In this document: in pieces, positions 35,770 to 43,146 of the stretch | Layout: each line of letters starts with the position of its first letter | Position numbering within the stretch: position 1 is the stretch's first letter | Source: Gemmobacter lutimaris | GTDB taxonomy: Bacteria > Pseudomonadota > Alphaproteobacteria > Rhodobacterales > Rhodobacteraceae | DNA: 64,000 nucleotides | Assembly (NCBI RefSeq): GCF_003570715.1 | Contig: NZ_QXXQ01000008.1 | Coordinates: 1-64,000, forward strand | Direction of reading: 5' to 3' | Translations under genes and position numbers: made by a program | Notes under the pieces: model-generated | The model's database searches: none | Told to the model about the DNA's origin: nothing | Seen by the model: the letters and a program-made list of their open reading frames with translations, nothing else

Positions 35770-37065
35770 ATGTCCGAATCCGCCCGCCTTGCCAGCCGTA
35801 AATCCGCCGCCGTCGCCCGTGGCGTCGCCACGCGCGGCATCTATGCAACCCGCGCCGAAAACGCTGAACTCTGGGATGCCGAGGGGCGCCGCTTCCTCGA
35901 TTTCGCCGCCGGGATCGCGGTGAACAACACCGGCCACCGCCATCCGCGCGTGATGGCCGCCGCCGCCGAACAGGCGCAGGCCTTCACCCATACCTGCTTC
36001 CACGTCGCGCCCTATGAGGGCTACATCGCGCTGGCCGAACGGCTGAATGCGGCAACGCCGGGCGACTTTGACAAGAAAACCATGCTGGTAACGACCGGCG
36101 CCGAGGCGGTGGAGAACGCCATCAAGATGGCCCGCGCCTTCACCGGGCGGTCTGGCGTCATCGCCTTTTCAGGTGCCTTCCACGGCCGCACCCTGCTGGG
36201 CATGGCGCTGACCGGCAAGGTCGCGCCCTACAAGAAGGGGTTCGGCGCCATGCCGCCCGAAATCGTGCACGCCCCCTTCCCGAACGCCTTTCACGGCGTG
36301 ACCGAGGCCGATGCGCTGGGACATCTGGAGCGGCTTTTCGCCTCGTCCGTGGACCCGGAACGGGTGGCTGCCATCATCATCGAACCTGTGCAGGGGGAAG
36401 GCGGTTTCAATATCGCTCCGTTCAGCTTCCTGCGCGCGCTGCGCGAGATTTGTGACCAACATGGCATCGTGCTGATCGCAGATGAGGTGCAGGCTGGCAT
36501 GGCCCGCACCGGCCGCATGTTCGGCTTCGATCATTCAGGCGTCGCCCCCGATCTGGTGACCATGGCAAAGGGCCTGGCCGGTGGCTTCCCGCTTTCGGCG
36601 GTAACTGGCCGCGCCGAGATCGTCGATGCGCCGAACCCCGGCGGCGTTGGTGGCACCTACGCGGGCAACCCGCTGGCGGTGGCCGCGGCCCACGCCGTTC
36701 TGGATGTGATCGAAGACGAACAGCTTTGCCTGCGCGCCGCGGAGATCGGCGAGGTGATCCGCGCCCGCCTGACCCAGATCGCGGCCCGGCAGGGGATGGA
36801 GTGCATCGGTGAGGTGCGCGGCCTTGGCGCGATGAACGCGCTGGAACTGGTGACCGACCGCACCACCAACGGGCCCGACGCCGCGCTGACCGCCGCCGTG
36901 GTGGCCGAGGCCGAAGCGCGCGGGCTGATCCTCTTGTCCTGCGGCACGCGCTACAACGTCATCCGCCTGCTGCCGCCGCTGACCATCCCGATGGATCAGC
37001 TGAACGAGGCACTGGACATCATCGAAGCCTCGATCGAGGCCGCCGTGATGGCCCGCGCCGCCTGA
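35770..37065 (+). CDS. gabT: class III omega-aminotransferase (4-aminobutyrate aminotransferase type)
   Basis: 431 residues from the ATG at 35770 (GAGAGAG upstream). Class III PLP motifs are complete: TTGAEAVENAIKMAR near 99-113, GAFHGRTLLGMALTGK, the cofactor Asp in LIADEVQAGMARTG and the PLP lysine in TMAKGLAGGFPLSAV. It moves the terminal amino group of GABA or a longer omega-amino acid to 2-oxoglutarate, giving the semialdehyde. Position after a PuuR-like regulator and before an aldehyde dehydrogenase matches the GABA route and also the product of lactam opening by HyuBA. Confidence 0.92.
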   Translation: MSESARLASRKSAAVARGVATRGIYATRAENAELWDAEGRRFLDFAAGIAVNNTGHRHPRVMAAAAEQAQAFTHTCFHVAPYEGYIALAERLNAATPGDFDKKTMLVTTGAEAVENAIKMARAFTGRSGVIAFSGAFHGRTLLGMALTGKVAPYKKGFGAMPPEIVHAPFPNAFHGVTEADALGHLERLFASSVDPERVAAIIIEPVQGEGGFNIAPFSFLRALREICDQHGIVLIADEVQAGMARTGRMFGFDHSGVAPDLVTMAKGLAGGFPLSAVTGRAEIVDAPNPGGVGGTYAGNPLAVAAAHAVLDVIEDEQLCLRAAEIGEVIRARLTQIAARQGMECIGEVRGLGAMNALELVTDRTTNGPDAALTAAVVAEAEARGLILLSCGTRYNVIRLLPPLTIPMDQLNEALDIIEASIEAAVMARAA

Positions 37066-37091
37066 TCCCCTGCCACCCTTGCGCGACGCCC

Positions 37092-37112
37092 GCCCTGCCC
37101 CACCGGCAGGGC
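37092..37112 (+). promoter_or_regulatory. intergenic stem-loop between aminotransferase and dehydrogenase genes
   Basis: GCCCTGCC (37092-37099), loop CCACC, GGCAGGGC (37105-37112): a perfect 8-bp stem without a T-run in the 74-bp gap. It may attenuate or process the transcript rather than end it. Confidence 0.45.
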
Positions 37113-37139
37113 GCGGCCCCGCTTTGCCCGGAGCTTGCC

Positions 37140-38579
37140 ATGTCTGACCCGCATCTGAACCTGATCAACGGCGCATGGGTGCCGGGCGATCATCTGAGTG
37201 AAAACCGCAACCCCTCGGACCTCGCGGATCTGATCGGGCTTTACGCCGCAGGCACCGCCGGGGATGTGACTGCGGCAGCCGAGGCGGCGGCAGCCGCGCA
37301 ACCCGGCTGGTTTGCCGCCGGTCCGCAGGCGCGCACCGATCTGCTGGACCGCATCGCCACCCGGATCGAGGCAGAAGCGACAGACATCGCCACCATGCTT
37401 GCGCGCGAGGAGGGCAAGATCCTGCCCGAAGCGCTGGCCGAGACCCGCCGTGCGGCGCAGATCTTCCGCTTCTTCGCGGGCGAGGCGCTGCGCATGTCGG
37501 GCGAGGCGCTGGCCTCTGTCCGCCCCGGCGTGGACATCGAAGTCACACGCGAGCCGGTGGGTGTGGTCGGCCTGATCACCCCATGGAACTTTCCCGCCGC
37601 CATCCCGGCGTGGAAGATCGCGCCCGCGCTGGCCTATGGCAATGCAGTGGTGCTGAAGCCGGCCGAACTGGTGCCCGGCACCGCCCATATGCTCGCCCGG
37701 ATCATCCATGAGGCGGGCTGCCCGGCGGGGGTGTTCAACCTTGTCATGGGGCCGGGTTCCGTTGTGGGCCGCGCCATGGTCGAGGCGCCGCAGATCGGGG
37801 CGATTTCCTTCACCGGCTCGGTCCCGACGGGGCGCGCCATCGCCCGCGCGGCGGCCGAGAGGATGAAGAAAGTGCAGCTCGAAATGGGCGGCAAGAACCC
37901 GATGGTGGTGCTGGATGATGCCGACCTGCCCACCGCCGTTGCGGCCTGCCTGAACGGCGCGTTCTTTTCCACCGGGCAACGCTGCACCGCCTCGTCACGG
38001 CTGATCGTGCAGGCGGGGATTCACGATGCCTTCGTGGCGGAACTGACGCGGCAGATGATGGCGTTGCGTGTCGGCCCGGCGCTGGCGCCTGACAGCCAGA
38101 TCGGCCCGGTGGTTTCCGCACAGCAACTGGCCGGAAACCTGTCTTATGTCGATCTGGCCCGCGCGGAAGGTTGCGAAGTCATCGGCGGCGAACGGCTGAA
38201 CCTGCCGACCGAGGGGCATTTTCAGCGCCCGGCCCTGTTCCTGAACGCCCGCAACGACATGCGCGTGGCGCGGGAGGAAATCTTTGGCCCCTGCGCCGCC
38301 GTCATCCGCGTCGCGGATTTTGACGAGGTGCTGGCGGTGGCAAATGACAGTGATTTTGGCCTGTCTGCGGGGATCTGCACCACCTCGTTGCGGCACGCGC
38401 GGGAGTTCCGACGTCAGGCGCGGGTGGGCATGGTCATGGTGAACCTGCCGACCGCCGGGGTGGATTACCATGTGCCCTTCGGTGGAACCAAAGGCAGCTC
38501 GCTGGGCCCGCGCGAACAGGGGCGGCACGCGGCGGAGTTCTATACCACGGTTAAAACCTCTTATAGTTTCGCGGGTTAG
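37140..38579 (+). CDS. aldehyde dehydrogenase (semialdehyde dehydrogenase type)
   Basis: 479 residues. TPWNFPAAIPAWKIAPAL near 148-165, VLKPAE near 171-176 for the cofactor, general base E248 in LEMGGKNP and catalytic C282 in GQRCTASS. The sequence is of the succinate-semialdehyde/2-oxoglutarate-semialdehyde dehydrogenase grade. It would oxidise the semialdehyde made by the upstream aminotransferase to a dicarboxylate. It is 3 bp from the butyrate-kinase-like gene, suggesting that its acid product is then activated. Confidence 0.92.
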   Translation: MSDPHLNLINGAWVPGDHLSENRNPSDLADLIGLYAAGTAGDVTAAAEAAAAAQPGWFAAGPQARTDLLDRIATRIEAEATDIATMLAREEGKILPEALAETRRAAQIFRFFAGEALRMSGEALASVRPGVDIEVTREPVGVVGLITPWNFPAAIPAWKIAPALAYGNAVVLKPAELVPGTAHMLARIIHEAGCPAGVFNLVMGPGSVVGRAMVEAPQIGAISFTGSVPTGRAIARAAAERMKKVQLEMGGKNPMVVLDDADLPTAVAACLNGAFFSTGQRCTASSRLIVQAGIHDAFVAELTRQMMALRVGPALAPDSQIGPVVSAQQLAGNLSYVDLARAEGCEVIGGERLNLPTEGHFQRPALFLNARNDMRVAREEIFGPCAAVIRVADFDEVLAVANDSDFGLSAGICTTSLRHAREFRRQARVGMVMVNLPTAGVDYHVPFGGTKGSSLGPREQGRHAAEFYTTVKTSYSFAG

Positions 38580-38582
38580 GCC

Positions 38583-39683
38583 ATGGATGCAATCCTGACC
38601 ATCAATCCCGGCACCACGACCACGCGGCTGGGCCTGTTCACCTCGGATGGCGCCGGGGTGCGGGCGCTGGCCGAAGTGACGCTGGACCATGACGAGGCGG
38701 TCATGGCCGCTTTCCCCGACATCGCCGCACAACTGCCGTTCCGGGCCGAGGCGATTGGGACTTTCCTGCGCGGCCGCCCTTCGGTTCGGCTGGTGGCCGT
38801 GGCAGGGCGTGGCGGGATGCTGACGCCGGTGCCGCCAGGGGTGATCGCCGTCGATGACGCGCTGGTGGATTTTGCGCTGCACCGGCCACTGCATCCGCAT
38901 GCCTCGAACCTCGGGGCGCCGCTGGCGCAGCGTATCGCGGCGGCGGCGGGCTGCCCGGCCTTCATCGTCGATCCGGTGTCGGTGGATGAACTGCCGCCGG
39001 TCGCCCGTATATCGGGCTGCCCGGACATCCCCCGCTTTTCCTTCGTCCATGCGCTGAACATCCGGGCCTGCGGACGCAGGCTGGCAGGCGAACTGGGCAA
39101 GCCCTTCGCCGCGCTGGATGCCGTGGTCGCCCATCTGGGCGCGGGCATTTCGATTGCCGCACTGAAAGGGGGCCGGATCGTCGAAAGCACCAACCGCATG
39201 GAAAATTCGCCCTTTTCCCCGGAACGGGCGGGCGGACTGCCACCGATGGCGCTGATCGACCTGTGCTACTCTGGCGGTTATGACAAGACCGCGCTGAAGC
39301 AGCGGCTTTACGGACGGGGCGGGGTTTTCGCCTATCTGGGCACCAAGGACATGCGCCGGGTCGAGGCGATGATTGACGCGGGCGACGCGCGGGCCGATCT
39401 GGTCTGGCAGGCCATGGTCTATCAGATTGTGAAGGCCATCGGCGCCATGGCGGCGGTGCTGGACTTCCGGCCCGATGCGGTGCTGCTGACCGGCGGCATG
39501 GCGCAATCGGCCCGGCTGCGCGCGGCGATCACCGCCCGCTGTTCGGCACTGGCACCTGTGGTCTGCTATCCCGGCAGTCACGAAAGCGCGGCACTGGCCG
39601 AGGGGGCAGCCCGTGTTCTGGCCGGGCAGGAGATTGCGCGGGCCTGGCCGCCAGCCCCCGAGGTGGAGCCGATGCCATGGTGA
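38583..39683 (+). CDS. buk: butyrate kinase-family acid kinase
   Basis: 366 residues of the acetate/butyrate kinase superfamily: TINPGTTTTRLGLF near 5-18, HLGAGISIAAL near 187-197 and LLTGGMAQSARLR near 300-312. Butyrate kinase interconverts acyl phosphate + ADP with acid + ATP. It overlaps the phosphotransbutyrylase gene by 7 bp. In an aerobic catabolic cluster the pair more likely runs toward activation (acid, acyl phosphate, acyl-CoA) or recovers ATP from a CoA ester than makes butyrate by fermentation. Confidence 0.9.
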   Translation: MDAILTINPGTTTTRLGLFTSDGAGVRALAEVTLDHDEAVMAAFPDIAAQLPFRAEAIGTFLRGRPSVRLVAVAGRGGMLTPVPPGVIAVDDALVDFALHRPLHPHASNLGAPLAQRIAAAAGCPAFIVDPVSVDELPPVARISGCPDIPRFSFVHALNIRACGRRLAGELGKPFAALDAVVAHLGAGISIAALKGGRIVESTNRMENSPFSPERAGGLPPMALIDLCYSGGYDKTALKQRLYGRGGVFAYLGTKDMRRVEAMIDAGDARADLVWQAMVYQIVKAIGAMAAVLDFRPDAVLLTGGMAQSARLRAAITARCSALAPVVCYPGSHESAALAEGAARVLAGQEIARAWPPAPEVEPMPW

Positions 39684-40579
39684 TCCGCAGCTTCACCGAA
39701 CTGGAACGCGCGCTGAAAGGCACCCGCCCCCTGCGCCCCGCCGTCGCCGGGGCCGCCGATCCTGCGGTGCTGGAGGCACTGGCCGAGGCACAGGCGCGCG
39801 GGTTGATCGACAGCGCGGTCCTCGCCGATGACGCGGCACTGCTGCACCCGATGCTGCCCCCCGGTCTGAGGGCGCGCATCATAGATGCCCGAGATCCCGC
39901 CACCGCAGCAGTGGCCGAGGTGCGGGCGGGGCATGCCGATGTGCTGGTCAAGGGTCGGGTGGATAGCGCGGCCTATCTTCGGGCCGTGGTGGCGCGGGAA
40001 ACCGGCCTGCGCGCCTCGGCCACGCTGTCGAACGTGACGCTGGCCGAAATGCCCGGCCTCGACCGGCTGATCGGCGCCACCGACAATGGCATCGTGCCCT
40101 TGCCGACACTGGACCAGAAGCGCGCCATGATCCTGAATGCGGTGCCGCTGTTCCGGGGTCTTGGCGTCACGCCGCTGCGGGTTGCCGCCATTGCGGCGTC
40201 TGAAAAGGTCAGCGCCAGCCAGCCTGCGACGGCAGATGCCAGCGCCCTGACCACCGAGGCAGCCGCCGGGCAGATCCTCGGTGCGCTGGTTGACGGGCCC
40301 TTCGGCTATGACGTGGCGCTGTCGGCAGCCGCTGCCGCGAAGAAGGGCCTGGCCTCGGCAGTGGCGGGTCGCGCCGATCTGATCCTGTTTCCGTCGATCG
40401 AGGCAGGCAATGCCACGGTGAAGGCGTGGAAACTGCATGGCCATGCCCGCACTGCCAGTCTTGTGCTGGGCGGGTGCGTGCCGATCCTGCTGAACTCGCG
40501 CGCGGATGGGGCAGAGCAGCGCTGGCTGGGCCTGTTGCTGGCCGCCGCGCTGCGGGCCGGGCAGGCCGCCGCGCTATAG
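39677..40579 (+). CDS. ptb: phosphate acyl(butyryl)transferase
   Basis: 300 residues of the PTA/PTB family: EVRAGHADVLVKGRVDSAAYLRAVV near 94-118, GPFGYDVALSAAAAAKKG and LILFPSIEAGNATVKAW near 236-252. It exchanges phosphate and CoA on an acyl group and pairs with the kinase encoded just before it. Its stop codon lies in a 6-bp palindrome, CTATAG (40574-40579), which also holds the stop of the facing mutase gene. Confidence 0.88.
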   Translation: MVIRSFTELERALKGTRPLRPAVAGAADPAVLEALAEAQARGLIDSAVLADDAALLHPMLPPGLRARIIDARDPATAAVAEVRAGHADVLVKGRVDSAAYLRAVVARETGLRASATLSNVTLAEMPGLDRLIGATDNGIVPLPTLDQKRAMILNAVPLFRGLGVTPLRVAAIAASEKVSASQPATADASALTTEAAAGQILGALVDGPFGYDVALSAAAAAKKGLASAVAGRADLILFPSIEAGNATVKAWKLHGHARTASLVLGGCVPILLNSRADGAEQRWLGLLLAAALRAGQAAAL

Positions 40580-42289
40580 CAGCTTTCGCAGCGCGGGCAG
40601 CATGTCATCCAGCCCCGCGCAGGGCGTGGCGCCAAGAGCCGCAATCTCGGCCGTTACATCGACCGGCAGGCCGGTGTTCGACGTATCGGGGATCTGGTTC
40701 AGTTTGCCGCCGATCAGCACCGGCAGCGCCACCCCCTGCCGCGCCAGCGCCGCCATCACCGCCTGCGCATAACCAAGCGCCACGCCATTATAGGTGCTGA
40801 TCGCCAGCGCCTCGGCCCCTTCGGCCAGCGCCTGCGCAACCAACGCTTCGGCGTCGGTGCTGACCCCGCCGTCCAGAACCTCGGCGCCCATGCCTTCCAG
40901 CGCCTGTTCGACCAGATACTTGCCATGTTCATGCACATCGCTCGTGCCGACACAGACCCGCAATCGCCGCGGCAACGCGGATTGCCCGGCAACCCAGCGT
41001 TCGGCCTTTTCATCCAGTTCGCGCGCCCATTCGGCGGCGACCAATGGCGCCCGACCGCGCGCGGCCAGCGGGCCTTGCCCGAACAGCGCCTCCAGTCGTT
41101 TCGGCCCCATGCGGCGGATCGCCAGCAACAGGGCCGCCGGGTCATCCCCCGGCACACCCCGGTCAGCCAGCCCCGTCAGCACACTTGCGGCAAAGGCACG
41201 GCCCCCCGCAACCAGCCGGTCGGCCAGCGCCTCGACCCGCGGCCAGTCAGTCAGCGCGGCGTGATGCGGCGCATGATCGGCCAGGCGACGGGCAAAAGCC
41301 TGCGCCTCGACGATTTCATCGACATCCGGGATGCGCTGGTTCTCGGTCACCGGCACCGGGTTCACCGCATGGCCCGTCGCCCAGCGACCCAGCGCCATCA
41401 TGTCAGCCAGCAAGTAGCTTGCAAGGCTTGCATAATTCCCGGCCGAACCAGTCTGATAGGCTACGGTATTGCCAAAGATCATGGTGCCCGGCGTGTCTGA
41501 CACCCGCGCCAGAGCAGCATGGAAGGCCATGCGCGACAGCGGATCGCTGAAATGGTGGCCATGGCAATGCGCCAGCCGTGCGCCGATCAGCCCTTCGACG
41601 ATGTGCTTTTCCACCAGCACCATGCCAAGCGCCGAGGCCATGTCCAGAAACAGCCCCGCAAAGCCGTCGTCGAGATTGGAATGCACCAGAACCTGTGTTT
41701 CCTGCGCGGCGATCAGGCCAAGGGCGGTCACGGTCGCCTCGGTCGTTGCCACATCATCATCCCAATAGGGCAGGCGGAAGGTGAAATACTGGCCCAGATT
41801 GCCGACCGAGGTGGCACCGGCCGCCAGCGCGGCGCAGGTGTTTTCCACACAGCCCGGCAGGCCGATCATGAAATCGCCGAAATGCGCGGCGGCGGGCGCG
41901 GCATGGGTGATGCGGGCGAAATCTTCTGGCCCCGTCAGCACGATGCCGGTGCCACGCGCAGCCTTTTCCCGCAACGGCTGCGGATAGCCCATCGACCAGT
42001 CGAGCGTGATGCCGAAGCGGTCCACCGTCACGCCTTGGGTGGTGCAGCGGTCATGCACCTCGGCAATGGCGCCCAGCGTGCGTTCGACATTGCGAAAACC
42101 AATATGGGCGTGCTGCATGATACGGCTGTTGCCGATGCGGCGCTTCCATTCCACCTCGGACGTCACGGCCTTCTCGGCAAAGAACGGGCAAGGACCGACG
42201 CGCCAGTCACGGGCAAGCGCGCGGCCACGCGACAGAAGGTCAGCACCGGGAGGAAGGCGCGGGTCAGTGAGCAGCGGGGATTCGGACAT
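40574..42289 (-). CDS. cobalamin-binding carbon-skeleton mutase-like enzyme, single chain (glutamate-mutase-like)
   Basis: 571 residues from the ATG at 42289. Residues about 440-571 are a B12-binding domain with the textbook spacing: DVHEHG at 451-456, 41 residues, STY, 26 residues, GG. This is the DxHxxG-x41-SxL-x26-GG signature of base-off/His-on mutases, with Tyr instead of Leu. Residues 1-430 look like the glutamate mutase E TIM barrel (GLPGCVENTCAALAAGATSVGNLGQYFTF, then DDDVATTEATVTALGLIA). In glutamate mutase the two parts are separate subunits; here they are fused with the small domain last. It should need adenosylcobalamin and rearrange a carbon skeleton, but the substrate is unknown. 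Homology of the barrel is judged by eye. Confidence 0.75.
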   Translation of the reverse strand: MSESPLLTDPRLPPGADLLSRGRALARDWRVGPCPFFAEKAVTSEVEWKRRIGNSRIMQHAHIGFRNVERTLGAIAEVHDRCTTQGVTVDRFGITLDWSMGYPQPLREKAARGTGIVLTGPEDFARITHAAPAAAHFGDFMIGLPGCVENTCAALAAGATSVGNLGQYFTFRLPYWDDDVATTEATVTALGLIAAQETQVLVHSNLDDGFAGLFLDMASALGMVLVEKHIVEGLIGARLAHCHGHHFSDPLSRMAFHAALARVSDTPGTMIFGNTVAYQTGSAGNYASLASYLLADMMALGRWATGHAVNPVPVTENQRIPDVDEIVEAQAFARRLADHAPHHAALTDWPRVEALADRLVAGGRAFAASVLTGLADRGVPGDDPAALLLAIRRMGPKRLEALFGQGPLAARGRAPLVAAEWARELDEKAERWVAGQSALPRRLRVCVGTSDVHEHGKYLVEQALEGMGAEVLDGGVSTDAEALVAQALAEGAEALAISTYNGVALGYAQAVMAALARQGVALPVLIGGKLNQIPDTSNTGLPVDVTAEIAALGATPCAGLDDMLPALRKLL

Positions 42290-42399
42290 GATCGCTCTCG
42301 CAAGGGTCGGCGGCAGGATAGCGCGGCGCTGCCAGCGCGCCAGCCCTTGCCTGCGCCTTCGCTGCGCGCGAGGATGCGGCACCGAAAAAGGGGGCAGCC

Positions 42400-43146
42400 A
42401 TGCTGGGGATCATCGGAGTCGGGCATCTGGCGGCGGCGCTGTTGGCCGGGCTGCACCGGGCCGGGTTCGCACCCGGCGAGGTGCTCCTGTCGCCGCGCGG
42501 CCGGGCGGCAGAAATGGCGGTGCGATATGGGCATGCACTGGCCCGCGACAACGCCGATCTGGTGGCGCGCTGCGATCTGGTCCTGCTAGCGGTCCGGCCA
42601 GCCGCTGCGGCGGGCGCGGTGGCGGGGCTGCCTTGGCGCGCGGGGCAGGTGCTGGTTTCGGCCTGCGCCGGTGTGCCACTTGCGGCGCTGGACGCAGGCC
42701 CTGCGCAGCGCATGCGCATCATGCCACTCACGGCGGCCGAGGTCGGCGCCAGCCCGACCACCTGCTTTCCTGATCTGCCCGAGGCGCGACAGTTACTGGA
42801 GGCACTCGGCCCCGTCATCCCGCTGACCAGCGAAGCGGAGTTCGAAATCGCCACCGTTTCCGCCGCGATCTATGGCTGGGCGCAGGACCTCATCGCGCGC
42901 AGCACCGAATGGGCCGCCGCGCAGGGGCTTGACCCGCAGGTGGCGCGGCGATTGAACGCGCTGACCTTCGCCGCCGCCGGGGCGCTGATCGACGGTAAGC
43001 CACAGCCGATGGCGCAGATGCTGCGCGAGCTTGTCACCCCCGGTGGCATCACCGAACGCGGCTTTCAGGTGCTGGCGGCGCATGGCGTAGGCCCCGGATG
43101 GGAGGCCGCCTGCGACGCTGTGCTGGACAAGCTGAAAGGGCGTTAA
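42400..43146 (+). CDS. ProC-like NAD(P)H-dependent imine reductase
   Basis: 248 residues with the N-terminal Rossmann motif LGIIGVGHLAAALLAGL, the second segment CDLVLLAVRP near 62-71, VSACAGVPLAAL near 86-97, RIMPLTAAEVGAS near 106-118, and a helical C-terminal dimer domain containing QMLRELVTPGGITERGF with the pattern of pyrroline-5-carboxylate reductase. True ProC reads MPNTP at the second position; here it is MPLTA, so a housekeeping proline role is doubtful. It may reduce another cyclic imine of this cluster. Its stop shares TTAA (43143-43146) with the P450 gene. Confidence 0.85.
   Translation: MLGIIGVGHLAAALLAGLHRAGFAPGEVLLSPRGRAAEMAVRYGHALARDNADLVARCDLVLLAVRPAAAAGAVAGLPWRAGQVLVSACAGVPLAALDAGPAQRMRIMPLTAAEVGASPTTCFPDLPEARQLLEALGPVIPLTSEAEFEIATVSAAIYGWAQDLIARSTEWAAAQGLDPQVARRLNALTFAAAGALIDGKPQPMAQMLRELVTPGGITERGFQVLAAHGVGPGWEAACDAVLDKLKGR

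Noticed and set aside
38583-40579. Butyrate fermentation operon
   Set aside because: No thiolase, crotonase, hydroxybutyryl-CoA or butyryl-CoA dehydrogenase gene is nearby; the context is catabolic.
42400-43146. Housekeeping proline biosynthesis gene proC
   Set aside because: It is embedded in a catabolic cluster and its conserved MPNTP motif is changed.
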